Below the pieces are notes generated by a model that saw only the letters and a list, made by a program, of their open reading frames with translations, had not been told where the DNA came from and did not search any database. Source: Planktothrix rubescens CCAP 1459/22 (GTDB lineage Bacteria; Cyanobacteriota; Cyanobacteriia; Cyanobacteriales; Microcoleaceae). From it: a stretch of DNA of 64,000 bases. Position numbers and translations under genes: made by a program. The stretch covers positions 372,001 through 436,000 of the forward strand of contig LR882958.1 in NCBI GenBank assembly GCA_904830895.1. Reading direction: 5' to 3'. Below are positions 30,051-40,075 of the stretch, piece by piece (position 1 is the first letter of the stretch; every line of letters begins with the position of its first letter).

Positions 30051-31325
30051 ATGCTAGAACCAAACTCAAAAGAACACTTTGATTCCCCCAATCCCTTATC
30101 CAGTTTAGAATCACCGGATTTCAGCACAAAATCCAAGGCTTTAACCCGATTACCGAAGAAAACGATTGCGAATATAATTTTTCCAGTTGTGGCGATTTTG
30201 AGCACATTAATTACGATTTGGATTTGGGTAGAAAATAGTCGCCTGAGTCAACGTTTACAAGCACAACAATCTCGTTCAACAACATCATCTTCCAAAAATC
30301 AACCCCTAAATCCCCAGGAAACTGTATTAAAAACCAAAAAATGTTCGGAATGTAATTTAACTGGAGCTAATTTAAAAAAAGCCAATTTAAGGGAAGCCTA
30401 TTTGTGGAAAGCTAACTTAGAAAATGCCGATTTGAATAATACTAATTTAAGGTTTTCTGATTTGCGGGGAGCCAATTTAGCCGGGGCAGATTTACGCGAG
30501 AGTCAATTAGCAAGTGCTAATTTAGGATATGCTAATTTAACCGGAGCGAACTTAAATAACGCTGATTTACAACAGGCTAATTTATGGCAAGCTAACTTAA
30601 AAAATGCTCAACTCAATAATACTATATTTATACAGGCTGATTTACGTCAAGCCAATTTAGAATCGGCTAATTTAGAATCGGCTAATTTATTAACCGCTAA
30701 TTTAACTTCAGCCAATCTGAAACAAGCAAAATTAGGAAATGCTAATCTGAATGGGGCTAATTTAGAAAATGCTAATTTAACCGAAGCTAATTTAACCAAA
30801 GCTATTTTAACCGAAGCTAATTTAACCAAAGCTAATTTAGGAAATGCTATTTTAAATGGGGCTAATTTAAAAGATGCAAACTTATCAGAAGCTGTGTTAT
30901 GGTTGGCACAATTAGAAAAAGCCAATTTAGAAAAAGCCAATTTAGAAAAAGCTAAGTTAGGCTATGCTAAACTGAATCAAGCTAACTTGAAGCAAGCTCA
31001 ATTAATTGATGCGGTATTAGAAGGAGCGAGTTTAGAAGATACGGATTTACAAAAAGCCAATTTAAAAGGCGCAAAATTGGAACGAGCTAATTTATTAGGG
31101 GCGTATTTAGAACGGGCTAATTTGCAAGAAGCTAATTTGGCAAAAGCAGATTTACGAGGAGCAAATTTAAGTAAAGCTAACCTAAAAAATGCCTATTTAC
31201 AAGGAGCAAATTTACGCGGAGCTAACTTGAGGGGCGCGGATATAGAGGGAGCAAATCTACGGGATGCACAGTTAAAAGGAGCAACAATGCCCAATGGCAA
31301 AATTTATATTGACAACGAAGAATAA
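30051..31325 (+). CDS. Membrane-anchored pentapeptide-repeat protein
   Basis: The 424-residue protein has a hydrophobic segment near residues 42-62 (IIFPVVAILSTLITIWIWVE), then a Ser/Gln-rich linker, the CSECNLTGANL entry typical of cyanobacterial pentapeptide proteins, and about 310 residues of A(N/D)L repeats up to the C-terminus. The long uniform stretch would form a rod at the membrane or in the periplasm. Function unknown. It differs from the 18.8-21.8 kb pair by its anchor and lack of their C-terminal domain. Confidence 0.88.
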   Translation: MLEPNSKEHFDSPNPLSSLESPDFSTKSKALTRLPKKTIANIIFPVVAILSTLITIWIWVENSRLSQRLQAQQSRSTTSSSKNQPLNPQETVLKTKKCSECNLTGANLKKANLREAYLWKANLENADLNNTNLRFSDLRGANLAGADLRESQLASANLGYANLTGANLNNADLQQANLWQANLKNAQLNNTIFIQADLRQANLESANLESANLLTANLTSANLKQAKLGNANLNGANLENANLTEANLTKAILTEANLTKANLGNAILNGANLKDANLSEAVLWLAQLEKANLEKANLEKAKLGYAKLNQANLKQAQLIDAVLEGASLEDTDLQKANLKGAKLERANLLGAYLERANLQEANLAKADLRGANLSKANLKNAYLQGANLRGANLRGADIEGANLRDAQLKGATMPNGKIYIDNEE

Positions 31326-31336
31326 CATGAGTTAAA

Positions 31337-31654
31337 TTAGGGAGAGGTCGCTTTTAAACCGATTAGGGAAACTACTAATAAACCCATGAAAAATAACCGC
31401 CCCAAACTAACGGGATCTTTAAAATAAATAATTCCCACAATTATCGTTCCTAATGCTCCAATTCCTGTCCAAACAGCGTAAGCAGTGCCGAGGGGAATGG
31501 TTTGCATAGCTTTACTTAAGAACCCAAAACTTAACGCTCCAAAGCCAATAAATGCCAAAATTGCCGGGAGTTTTGTCATTCCTTCTGAGAGTTTCAGAAA
31601 ACTGGAAAATCCCAATTCAAATAACCCTGCTAAAATCAAATAAATCCAACCCAT
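31337..31654 (-). CDS. SMR family transporter, SugE/Gdx-like
   Basis: The 105-residue protein has four transmembrane helices. The membrane glutamate (GLFELGFSSFLK, near residue 13), the SEGMTKLPA loop, and AMQTIPLGTAYAVWTGIGALGTIIVG match the SugE/Gdx branch, whose members export guanidinium or related quaternary cations. There is no guanidine riboswitch visible upstream, so the substrate is inferred only from the family. Confidence 0.9.
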   Translation of the reverse strand: MGWIYLILAGLFELGFSSFLKLSEGMTKLPAILAFIGFGALSFGFLSKAMQTIPLGTAYAVWTGIGALGTIIVGIIYFKDPVSLGRLFFMGLLVVSLIGLKATSP

Positions 31655-31763
31655 TTTTTTAACTCAACAAATTAGGGCTACCTATGTTCATCCCCTGAAT
31701 ATAATTAAAAGTATATCGTAGATCAGAAAATCTTAGAATGGGCAATATTAAAATCTGCGGAAT

Positions 31764-32696
31764 ATGGAATTGAAAGTTTCACCCAACTTGTTCTATAATT
31801 ATGAAAGCGCGGTTGGAAAACACAAAAAACGGTTTACCCAAATATTTTTCACCAAAATGCTTAGTTTTAACGCCAAAATTAGCACCTTGACTGTGATATT
31901 TTTGTTGTCATCTTTATTAACAGTCTGTTCAGCCAAACAACCCGAACATCTGACCCAAATGCAACTGCTAATCCCCTTATATTCCTATCCAACTTGGTAT
32001 AATTCCCAGACTTATTTTTGGCCGGAAGTTGTCAAAGCAGCCCAAAAAGTACCCGTTACAGCAGTGATTAATCCGAATAATGGCCCCGGTGGAAGTCCGC
32101 CCAATCAAGATTATGTCAAGGGTCTAAAGGATCTGAGTCAAGATAATATTACGATCTTAGGATATGTTGCTACTAACTATGGTAAGCGTGATATTCAGGA
32201 AGTCAAAAGCGATATTGATATTTATAGTAAATACTACAATCTTCAGGGCATTTTTTTCGATGAAGCCGCGAGTGGAGCGGATAAATTAGACTACTATCAA
32301 GAGATATATAACTATACCAAAGCTAAACCAAATTTAGATATCGTTGTACTGAATCAAGGAACTCATCCAGATGAAGGTTATCTGAGTAAACCCGCCGCAG
32401 ATATCGCTATAATTTTCGAGAATTATTCTAAAGAATGGCCTAACTATCAACCTTCTCCCTATGTTAGTAATTATGATCCTAAACGTTTTTCTGGCTTAAT
32501 TCATACCGTACCCGATGCAGCTACGATGAAAAGCCATATTGACAAAGCAGTGGAACGTAATATCGAATATATTTATATCACAGATGATAGCCCCGATAGT
32601 CCAGACAAAGACCCATGGAATAGCCTACCATCTTATTGGCAAGAAGAAGTCAATTATATTCAATCCTTAAATCAAAAAAATCAGAGTTCAAAATGA
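31764..32696 (+). CDS. Spherulin-4 family lipoprotein (GH135-like)
   Basis: The 310-codon frame contains a lipobox (about residues 42-59, FLLSSLLTVCSA; cysteine after L-T-V), then the spherulin-4 domain: LLIPLYSYPTWYN, VTAVINPNNGPG, YVATNYGKR, IFFDEA, VVLNQGT and IYITDD. A catalytic-type acid lies in the IFFDEA strand. Fungal Sph3 of this family (GH135) cleaves alpha-1,4-GalNAc polymers. An internal ATG at 31857 (residue 32) would give a compact signal peptide and is a likely alternative start. It should be anchored at the outer face of the membrane. The gene overlaps the next convergent gene by 16 bases. Confidence 0.8.
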   Translation: MELKVSPNLFYNYESAVGKHKKRFTQIFFTKMLSFNAKISTLTVIFLLSSLLTVCSAKQPEHLTQMQLLIPLYSYPTWYNSQTYFWPEVVKAAQKVPVTAVINPNNGPGGSPPNQDYVKGLKDLSQDNITILGYVATNYGKRDIQEVKSDIDIYSKYYNLQGIFFDEAASGADKLDYYQEIYNYTKAKPNLDIVVLNQGTHPDEGYLSKPAADIAIIFENYSKEWPNYQPSPYVSNYDPKRFSGLIHTVPDAATMKSHIDKAVERNIEYIYITDDSPDSPDKDPWNSLPSYWQEEVNYIQSLNQKNQSSK

Positions 32697-33802
32697 CAAA
32701 TTCTGAGTTGATCATCTTCATAATAGATAGAAGCACCAGAATTATGTTTTTGATAAAGTTTACATAATTTTAAAGCTTCAAATTCTAAACTGGTGCGCCC
32801 CGCCAAAGAACGATAATAGAAATAGGTTGGGTCTGATAAAATGGAGTTAGCAATGGCTAAATGTAAGTTCAAAGGATTAATAGCCAGAGGTTCTTTTTCC
32901 ACAAATACAAATAAATCTGGTACCTCGTAGGGAAACTGAAAATCATCAAAAGTTACCTCCGTCAAATATTGTTTCACAAATTTGGCTAAATCTTCATGCC
33001 AACCCGCACGATAATTTTGAGCTAGTTGTTCCGGTGGGGCGACAATAATCCAACGTTTGAGCGGAAATCTTGTGCGAATTTCTAGGCTTTTACGAGCAGC
33101 GATTTCATGTTCCAAATAATTAATTTTAGCCGGGGGTGGTAGCAAGAAATTAAAGGCCAAACAAAATAGTAAAATCAAACAAACTATTTCCGAATTTCCT
33201 CTCAATACTGGGAATAGAAGCCAACTGATAAATAAAAATACTAGGCCAATGAGTAAACTGAGTCCCACAGGTAACGTAATCAGAAAAACTCGTAAAAAAT
33301 CAAATTTTTCTGGAGAAAAAGCAAATAATAAAGCCAACAATAACCAAGAGATCGCAACCGCAGCCAATCCTAAAATCCGGCCCCCCATGACTCCTACTAT
33401 TCCGATCAAGGCGAGAGTCAGTAATACAGGTGCCGCCATCGCCACCATTGCTAAACAACAACAGGTATCAAGTACCGCAGTTGGGCGCAATTTTCTGATA
33501 TAAACCTTGGTAAAACAAGCCAGAGAAAGAACTAAAAACATCGCCGCAATTTCTTCATCACCCGTAGCCCACTGTCGAACTAGGGAAAAGTTCAAACTTC
33601 CGATCAAAGTTCCTAAAACTTGCTGATACCAGAGGGGTAACTGTTGAGAAATTTCTGGAGACCAGGTAAATAGATAGGCTCCTAAACTGAACATTCCCAC
33701 CCAAGCAACGATATTCTTTTGAGTCAAAGTTTGCAGACTGTAACCGACACTCAAGACCAGCAAAAACCCAAACAGAGGTTGAAGAAACCGGAAAACCTGC
33801 AT
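32681..33802 (-). CDS. Membrane protein of unknown family, in the polysaccharide locus
   Basis: The 373-residue protein has about eight hydrophobic segments in its first 230 residues, then a soluble C-terminal part of about 140 residues (from LEHEIAARKSLE) including RWIIVAPPEQLAQNYRAGWHEDL and LVVFVEKEPLAI. I do not recognise the family. It sits between the spherulin-4 and galE genes, transcribed away from galE, and their common intergenic region could coordinate expression. In position and topology it could replace a missing Pel subunit such as PelD or PelE, but no sequence motif supports that. Confidence 0.65.
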   Translation of the reverse strand: MQVFRFLQPLFGFLLVLSVGYSLQTLTQKNIVAWVGMFSLGAYLFTWSPEISQQLPLWYQQVLGTLIGSLNFSLVRQWATGDEEIAAMFLVLSLACFTKVYIRKLRPTAVLDTCCCLAMVAMAAPVLLTLALIGIVGVMGGRILGLAAVAISWLLLALLFAFSPEKFDFLRVFLITLPVGLSLLIGLVFLFISWLLFPVLRGNSEIVCLILLFCLAFNFLLPPPAKINYLEHEIAARKSLEIRTRFPLKRWIIVAPPEQLAQNYRAGWHEDLAKFVKQYLTEVTFDDFQFPYEVPDLFVFVEKEPLAINPLNLHLAIANSILSDPTYFYYRSLAGRTSLEFEALKLCKLYQKHNSGASIYYEDDQLRICHFEL

Positions 33803-34106
33803 AGCATCGACAGTTAAATCAAGCCAAATTTTGATTTTTCATGAAACATTCATATAAGAACCCTTAATTCTTATTTTTCTTAAAGAATTGGTAAAGTTAG
33901 TCTGGGACTATTGCAATCTTCGGGTAGTATCAACCATGATTAGCTTAAGTAAATACACTGATGCGAACAAGTAGTCGGTTTAACTCAAGGTTAACTGTGA
34001 AAACCAGGAAAGAGTAAAGATATGTAAACACCTTTACAGTTCTTTACATAGCTGAGTTGATTCATTTACGACTACTTAACCACTTTTAAAAGTAAAGGAG
34101 GTATCT
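33803..34106. promoter_or_regulatory. Divergent promoter region upstream of galE, with TGTAAA/TTTACA dyad
   Basis: TGTAAA-CACC-TTTACA lies at 34023-34038, with a further TTTACA at 34043-34048, about 65-85 bases before the galE start. The arrangement is a plausible operator for a dimeric regulator. A strong AAAGGAGGT ribosome site lies at 34094-34102. No RNA gene was recognised. Confidence 0.5.
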
Positions 34107-34109
34107 GTG

Positions 34110-35336
34110 ATGCAAACAAGTAAAAAGATATTAGTCACTGGAGGAGCCGGTTATATTGGCTCCCATGTTGTCAAACAACTCGGAAGAGAAACCGATTACG
34201 AAATCGTAGTCTATGATAACCTCTCAACAGGCTCACCCAAAGCAGTGCTTTACGGGGAATTAGTCGTAGGGGATTTAGCAGACCTGCAAAAATTAGCTCA
34301 GGTCTTTGCCGAACATCAATTTGATGCGGTTCTACACTTTGCCGCCAGCATTTCAGTCCCCGAATCCACAGCCAATCCCCTAGCTTACTACGGAAACAAC
34401 ACCCGTAACACCTTAAACCTACTGCAATGCTGTGAAACATACGGAGTCAAAAAGCTAGTTTTTTCTAGTACCGCCGCAGTTTATGGAGAAACCGCCGAAA
34501 ACCCGGTGCGGGAATCAACCCCCACCACACCCATCAATCCCTACGGTTACTCCAAACTGATGAGTGAACAGATGATTCAAGATTACAGTCGAGCATCTGG
34601 ATTAAAGTACATAATTCTACGGTACTTCAACGTTGCCGGAGCCGACGACCATGGGCGCATTGGTCAAACCAACAAAAAAGCCAGTCATCTGCTGAAAGTC
34701 GCTTTAGATGCTGCCTTAAACCGACGGGAATCCGTGAGCATCTTCGGTACAGACTTTCCTACCCCCGATGGTACAGGCATTCGTGACTACATCCACGTCG
34801 AGGATTTAGCCGCTGCCCATATTGATGCCTTACGTTATCTCAAAAACGAGAATGAAAGCCACATTCTCAACTGTGGTTATGGTCAGGGGTACAGTGTCAA
34901 GGAAGTCTTAGCAAAAGTCACAGAAATGTCGGGACGACAATTCCCGGTGATTGAAATTGAACGACGAGCCGGAGACCCCGCCTGTGTGATTGCTTGTTCG
35001 GATAAAATTCGTCAGATTTTGGGTTGGAAACCTCAATTCAACAGTCTGGAGAAGATTGTGAGTAGTGCTCTGGCTTGGGAATTAAAATTAATGTATCCCG
35101 AAGAGCTAGTAAAAAAGATGCCCAAAACTCCCCCAGCTTTTGTTCTGGGTACAATCTTACTCCAAAAGCAATTTATTTCTCGGAATCAATTGCAAGTCGC
35201 CTTGCAAGAACAAGCTAATACAGGGAAAAAACTGGGGGAAATTCTGTTGCGGAAGTCTATGATTTCTGATCAAACTCTGCAAAACTGTTTGCAAGAACAA
35301 TTCTATTTAAGACAACGTAACTTATTAGCCAGTTAA
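34110..35336 (+). CDS. galE: UDP-hexose 4-epimerase (GalE family) with C-terminal MshEN-like domain
   Basis: The first 330 residues are a short-chain dehydrogenase epimerase: the TGGAGYIGSHVVKQL Rossmann motif, SSTAAVYGE and the catalytic YGYSKLMSEQ (Ser-x-Tyr-x3-Lys). It interconverts UDP-Glc/Gal or UDP-GlcNAc/GalNAc. The last about 70 residues (from PAFVLGTILL) are extra for GalE and contain two 24-residue motifs of the pattern LGxxLLxx..I..xxLxxxLxxQ, resembling the c-di-GMP-binding MshEN domain; the first arginine and glycine are replaced (V and K, Q and S). The ATG at 34110 has an optimal AGGAGG spacing; an upstream GTG is possible. It lies upstream of the secreted deacetylase in the Pel-like locus. 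Confidence 0.88.
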   Translation: MQTSKKILVTGGAGYIGSHVVKQLGRETDYEIVVYDNLSTGSPKAVLYGELVVGDLADLQKLAQVFAEHQFDAVLHFAASISVPESTANPLAYYGNNTRNTLNLLQCCETYGVKKLVFSSTAAVYGETAENPVRESTPTTPINPYGYSKLMSEQMIQDYSRASGLKYIILRYFNVAGADDHGRIGQTNKKASHLLKVALDAALNRRESVSIFGTDFPTPDGTGIRDYIHVEDLAAAHIDALRYLKNENESHILNCGYGQGYSVKEVLAKVTEMSGRQFPVIEIERRAGDPACVIACSDKIRQILGWKPQFNSLEKIVSSALAWELKLMYPEELVKKMPKTPPAFVLGTILLQKQFISRNQLQVALQEQANTGKKLGEILLRKSMISDQTLQNCLQEQFYLRQRNLLAS

Positions 35337-35660
35337 TCAGAGCAATTTAGATAAAACCCATTTTTAAAAACCAGAGTCAAATTCCAATTATTTGTAAGCT
35401 AACCAGAGCAGTTTTGACAAAAACCCTTTTAAAAAACCAGAGTCAAATTAAAAAAGTTCAGCCAAAACTTCAATCAGTCATCAGTTAACAGTTATCAGTT
35501 AAGAAGTTTACAGTTTTTATTTAACAGTGCAACTTATTCCCTCTTTCTTTAATCAGATTGGGGGACGAGTTCCCTGCAAATTCACACCAGATGAATATGA
35601 CTAATCTTTGATTAGTCACTCATTGAGTAGCCATTTTTTATCAAAAATATAGGAGTCATC
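35337..35660. promoter_or_regulatory. Leader region with direct repeat and hairpin before the deacetylase
   Basis: A 46-base segment beginning CAGAGCA at 35338-35383 is repeated imperfectly at 35404-35449 (period 66). TGACTAATC-TTT-GATTAGTCA at 35598-35618 is a perfect 9-bp stem and could act as attenuator or terminator. A dispersed TCAGTCATCAGTTAACAG repeat is near 35473 and also near 60762. AGGAG precedes the ATG at 35661. No riboswitch class was recognised. Confidence 0.5.
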
Positions 35661-36614
35661 ATGACAAACCAATATGGAAATATTAACGTTGACGGAAATC
35701 TAACGGATTGGACACAGAATGATCGCTTAGATTCCATCTCAGGGACAGGGAAAGCCGGATATGAAATTTACGGCAAATATGAAGGAGATACTTATGTTTT
35801 TGCCTTCAAAGCCGATAGTACGACCATTGGTGCTAATACCACTTTATGGCTGAATACAGACCGGGATACTAAAACGGGTTATAAATTATGGGGGTCAACT
35901 TCAACAGTTGGAGCCGAATATAACGTCAATTTTGATAGTAATGGTATCCCGGCTCTTTACACTGGGGGTGAGGACGAAACTAATCCAAGAATTAAAGTTT
36001 CCGACCTCGATTATACCTTTGATCCCGACAAAAAAATCGTAGAATTTGCCGTTCCCGTCAGCCAATTACAAGGATCACCCAAAGCTGTTGATGCCTATAT
36101 TGACATTAACAATACTGACTTTTTACCCGGGAGTTATGATACTCAAAAATATACGGTTTCAGCCCCAAAAGTTTTAATCCCAAGAACGGATCTGAGTAAA
36201 AAAATAGGCATCGTTTATTCAGACACCACCGCAGCCAAATTCTTTGATCCCAAAGCCTATACTCAACTTTTTCTGTCCGCCCAATCCCAAGCGATGCAGG
36301 CTGGAATTCCGTTTGATATTTTAAACGAGGATGATGTCACCGATATTACAAAACTGGTTAATTATGACACCTTAGTCTTTCCTTCCTTCCGCAACGTTCC
36401 CACCAGTAAACTGCAAGCCATTGAAAACACCTTATCAGATGCCGTTTATGACTATAAAATTGGGATTGTTGCCGCCGGAGATTTCCTCACCAACGACGAA
36501 AATGGTAATGCTTTACCCGGAGATTCCTATAGCCGGATGCGGAAACTCCTAGACCTGACCAGGGTTGATGGGGGGGCCGGTGAATGGGACTCTCACAGCC
36601 ACAGATGTAACTAA
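35661..36614 (+). CDS. Secreted polysaccharide deacetylase, 5' part (CBM9/DOMON-like + Agd3/PelA-like domain), frameshifted
   Basis: The 317-codon frame starts with a carbohydrate-binding CBM9/DOMON-like domain ([10 protein letters not shown]..., about residues 5-165), then [20 protein letters not shown] followed by [14 protein letters not shown], a flavodoxin-like fold that resembles the domain preceding the deacetylase in PelA and the fungal deacetylase Agd3. After residue 300 the frame turns to nonsense and stops. The real continuation is the downstream frame starting in the G7 tract at 36570-36576; with six Gs both frames join in one 1412-residue protein. Confidence 0.8.
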   Translation: MTNQYGNINVDGNLTDWTQNDRLDSISGTGKAGYEIYGKYEGDTYVFAFKADSTTIGANTTLWLNTDRDTKTGYKLWGSTSTVGAEYNVNFDSNGIPALYTGGEDETNPRIKVSDLDYTFDPDKKIVEFAVPVSQLQGSPKAVDAYIDINNTDFLPGSYDTQKYTVSAPKVLIPRTDLSKKIGIVYSDTTAAKFFDPKAYTQLFLSAQSQAMQAGIPFDILNEDDVTDITKLVNYDTLVFPSFRNVPTSKLQAIENTLSDAVYDYKIGIVAAGDFLTNDENGNALPGDSYSRMRKLLDLTRVDGGAGEWDSHSHRCN

Positions 36615-39600
36615 TCCAGTCATGAAAGGGTACGCCGCTAATGAGGCGATTCGTGACTATAGCAACATATCCTATAACACTTATGGCGACGGTGTAACAG
36701 ACAATAAGCAACCCACCGTTGTCGCAGATTTAGTTGCCAATGGTACAAATAGCGAGGCAGTGATTACCACCCAAACCGGAGGCCGAAATGTTCACTTTGC
36801 CACGGAAGGATTTTTAGCCGATAGCAACCTACTTTGGCCAGCACTACAATGGTCTGCGAAAGGGACTGAACCCACGGTACGACTTAATATGAGCCGAGAT
36901 CAAGGAATCTTTGTTTCTCGGAATGACATGGATCAGTCTCAGGAAACCTTTGACGTTAATAATGGAATTTACGATAAACTCCTGCCCATTTTAGACAAAT
37001 GGAATAAGGACTATAATTTTGTCGGTTCCTACTATATCAATGTGGGCAATAATCCCCCAGACCAAACCACGGATTGGAACAAGTCTGGCCCCTACTACCA
37101 GCAGATGTTAGCCCAGGGTAACGAAATTGGTACCCACTCCTACACCCACCCGGAAGACACCAATGTTCTCACCCCCACCGACCTCGAATTTCAATTTAAT
37201 CAATCCCAATCGGTGATTGAACAAAATTTAGGAATTAATGTGACTGGTGCAGCCATACCCGGAGCCCCGGAAGGATTCGCAGTCAGTCAAGAACTGAAAA
37301 AATACCTAGATTATGTCAGTGGGGGATATTCAGGAGTTGGTGCCGGGTATCCGAATGCCTTTGGCTTACCCTTTAAAGGAGAAGACTATGTTTATTTAGC
37401 TCCGAACATGAAGTTTGACTTCTCTTTAATTGAGTTTGAGAAAAAAACGGTACCCGAAGCAGAAGCTGTATGGAATCAAGAATATAACGACATTGCTAGT
37501 CACGCCGCCATGCCGATCTTCCACTGGCCTTGGCATGATTATGCCTCAACAACCGCCCCGGGCGCGGCACCTGGTTACACCGAGCAGATGTTTACCAATT
37601 TGATCGCTAAGGCTTATAATGCCGGGGCAGAATTTGTCACCGCCAACGATTTAAGCAATCGGATTAAAACATTTGAAAAAGCCAAAATATCTACATCAAC
37701 TACAGAAAATACGATTACGGCTAAAGTCGAAGCCGCAACCAATACCGACGTCGGTACTTTTGGTTTAAATGTGGAAAAAGGTCAACAAATCCAAAGCGTT
37801 AGTAACTGGTACGCCTACGACGCAGACACGGTATTTTTACCAAAAGCCGGGGGCGAATTTACGATTAACTTAGGGACAACTCCCCAAGATGTGACTCGGA
37901 TTATTGACCTACCCATGCGCTCAACATTGGAAAGTGTTACGGGCGACGGTCAGAATTTGGACTATACCTTTACCGGGGCGGGAACGGTCAAACTGGATTT
38001 GAAGATTCCCCAAGGTCAAGACGTAGTAACAACGGGTGCGGATAGTACCACCCTTAACGGCGATATTTTGGAGATGGTCTTCAAAAACGGAGGCTCCCAT
38101 ACTGCCAAGGTTAGCTTTGGTGTTGCACAAGATCAACCCCCCACGGTGATCAATCCTATTACTGATGTTACCGCCGAGGAAGATGATCCGAGCAAAACCA
38201 TAGACTTAAGCAATGTCTTTGATGATGTTGATAACGATAAAAACCTGATTGTCAAAACCGTTACAACTAACAGTAACGAGACATTAGTTACTTCTAGTAT
38301 TACCGACAATACTCTTACCTTAAACTATCTAAAAGATAAATCAGGTACGGCAGATATTACCGTAGAAGCGACATCCAATGGGCTAAAAGTAACGGACACC
38401 TTTACTGTCAATGTTAATTCTGTCGATGATGCTCCTACGGTTGTCAATCCCATTGCTGATGTTACCGCCGAGGAAGATGATCCCAGCAAAACCATAGACT
38501 TAAGCAATGTCTTTGATGATGTTGATAACGATAAAAACCTGATTGTCAAAACCGTTACAACTAACAGTAACGAGACATTAGTTACTTCTAGTATTACCGA
38601 CAATACTCTTACCTTAAACTATCTAAAAGATAAATCAGGTACGGCAGATATTACTGTAGAAGCAACATCCAATGGTCAAACAGTAACGGACACCTTTACT
38701 GTCAATGTTAATTCTGTCGATGATGCCCCCACGGTGGCTAGCCCCATTGCTGACGTGACTGCTACTAAAAATGCACCGCAGTCTACTATTGATTTAGCCA
38801 ATGTCTTTGATGATATTGACAACGATATCGCTGCCATTAATAAGACCGTATTAACTAACAGCAATACCGGATTAGTTACCCCCAGTATTTCTGGAAATAC
38901 GCTGACGTTGAACTATTTGAACAATCAATTCGGTACAGCAAACATTACAGTTCAAGGTACATCTAATGGCAAAACCGTAGATGATACTTTTACTGTCAAC
39001 GTCAATGACTCCGTGGTTACTAACCCCAATGATCCTGTAGTTACTAACCCCAATGCACCTTTCAACGTTATTAACGTCACCAGTGCCAATAATAATGTTA
39101 CAGGAACTGCTGGTAATGATCAAATTAACGGTACTGCTGGGAATGAGACCCTGGCAGGAGCAAAAGGGAATGACATCCTCAATGGTGGAGATGGGAATGA
39201 CATCCTCAAAGGTGGAGATGGGAATGACACTCTCAATGGCGATGGCGGAAATGACCAACTACAAGGTCAATTAGGCGACGACGGATTAAATGGAGGTATT
39301 GGTGACGATACCCTCAGTGGCGGTGCCGGTAGCGATACACTCAGTGGCGGTGCAGATAACGATTCACTCAAAGGGGACGCAGGTAACGACCTCCTCAATG
39401 GGGACGCAGGTAACGATTCACTCAGTGGGGGCGCAGATAACGATACCCTCAGTGGGGACGCAGGTAACGATAAACTCAATGGTGACGCAGGTAACGATAA
39501 ACTCAACGGGGACGCCGGTAACGATACTCTCAATGGTGGAGACGGCGATGATACCCTAATTGGTGTCGATACCACAACATTTGGAAAAGGAGAAATTGAT

Positions 39601-39897
39601 ACTCTCATAGGGGGTCAGAACAAAGACCGCTTTGTATTAGGAGATTCAAGTCAAGCCTATTACAAGGATACTGGATCGGGTGATTATGCTCTGATTTCTG
39701 ACTTCAAACTGAATGACGATACTATCCAACTGTACGGAAGTGCCTCAAATTATGAATTACAGACCAAATATAGTCTCGGTAGTAATACGGGCACCGCTAT
39801 TTGGTTAACAACTTCCGGCTCTAAGGAATTGATTGCTATTGTTAAAGCGGATCAAACCCTCAATTTAACGAATAGTAATACTTTCAGTTTCGTTTAG
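36565..39897 (+). CDS. Secreted polysaccharide deacetylase, 3' part (deacetylase + Ig-like + RTX repeats), frameshifted
   Basis: The frame opens at a TTG in the overlap and runs 1110 codons. It contains a polysaccharide deacetylase domain with the metal-binding [12 protein letters not shown] motif (DNA near 37130-37160) and the FHWPWHDY motif (37519-37545), a beta-rich region, three Ig/cadherin-like repeats of 98 residues (DNA period 294; first two nearly identical), RTX nonapeptides GGxGxDxL (39090-39570) and a C-terminal secretion-type end. RTX proteins leave cells through type I secretion and fold on binding calcium outside. It likely removes acetyl groups from an extracellular amino-sugar polymer, as PelA and Agd3 do. 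The start is probably artificial, the true N-terminus being at 35661. Confidence 0.88.
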   Translation: MMGGPVNGTLTATDVTNPVMKGYAANEAIRDYSNISYNTYGDGVTDNKQPTVVADLVANGTNSEAVITTQTGGRNVHFATEGFLADSNLLWPALQWSAKGTEPTVRLNMSRDQGIFVSRNDMDQSQETFDVNNGIYDKLLPILDKWNKDYNFVGSYYINVGNNPPDQTTDWNKSGPYYQQMLAQGNEIGTHSYTHPEDTNVLTPTDLEFQFNQSQSVIEQNLGINVTGAAIPGAPEGFAVSQELKKYLDYVSGGYSGVGAGYPNAFGLPFKGEDYVYLAPNMKFDFSLIEFEKKTVPEAEAVWNQEYNDIASHAAMPIFHWPWHDYASTTAPGAAPGYTEQMFTNLIAKAYNAGAEFVTANDLSNRIKTFEKAKISTSTTENTITAKVEAATNTDVGTFGLNVEKGQQIQSVSNWYAYDADTVFLPKAGGEFTINLGTTPQDVTRIIDLPMRSTLESVTGDGQNLDYTFTGAGTVKLDLKIPQGQDVVTTGADSTTLNGDILEMVFKNGGSHTAKVSFGVAQDQPPTVINPITDVTAEEDDPSKTIDLSNVFDDVDNDKNLIVKTVTTNSNETLVTSSITDNTLTLNYLKDKSGTADITVEATSNGLKVTDTFTVNVNSVDDAPTVVNPIADVTAEEDDPSKTIDLSNVFDDVDNDKNLIVKTVTTNSNETLVTSSITDNTLTLNYLKDKSGTADITVEATSNGQTVTDTFTVNVNSVDDAPTVASPIADVTATKNAPQSTIDLANVFDDIDNDIAAINKTVLTNSNTGLVTPSISGNTLTLNYLNNQFGTANITVQGTSNGKTVDDTFTVNVNDSVVTNPNDPVVTNPNAPFNVINVTSANNNVTGTAGNDQINGTAGNETLAGAKGNDILNGGDGNDILKGGDGNDTLNGDGGNDQLQGQLGDDGLNGGIGDDTLSGGAGSDTLSGGADNDSLKGDAGNDLLNGDAGNDSLSGGADNDTLSGDAGNDKLNGDAGNDKLNGDAGNDTLNGGDGDDTLIGVDTTTFGKGEIDTLIGGQNKDRFVLGDSSQAYYKDTGSGDYALISDFKLNDDTIQLYGSASNYELQTKYSLGSNTGTAIWLTTSGSKELIAIVKADQTLNLTNSNTFSFV
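38146..39036 (+). repeat. Three 294-bp direct repeats encoding Ig-like domains
   Basis: The segments from 38164, 38458 and 38752 repeat with period 294 bases (98 residues). The first two differ at only a few bases; the third is clearly diverged. Recent duplication of the first pair is evident. Confidence 0.9.
39090..39570 (+). repeat. RTX (GGxGxDxLxG) calcium-binding repeat region
   Basis: The encoded protein has about 16 nonapeptides such as [11 protein letters not shown] and [11 protein letters not shown]. The DNA repeats with 27-base period, which makes it prone to copy number change. Confidence 0.9.
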
Positions 39898-40075
39898 CTG
39901 AATCAGGGGTTGTAAGTGTCTAGCGGGCATCTTGCCCGCAGGACAAACTTTTTTATCCTCAACCTCCACTGATCATTATTCAATCAAAAATTTTTTCATA
40001 ATCAAGGCTAAATCATAGCCTGATCTGATCACTTTAAATACAACAAAACCACAATATTAACAAAGGATAAAAGTC

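Noticed and set aside
30647-30940. Antisense FKLA-repeat frames in pentapeptide genes
   Set aside because: Shadow of the A(N/D)L repeat.
31655-31760. Guanidine riboswitch upstream of the SMR gene
   Set aside because: No guanidine-I, -II or -III core (for example paired ACGR loops) is visible.
39267-39608. Antisense frame over RTX repeats
   Set aside because: Low-complexity shadow of the RTX repeat.
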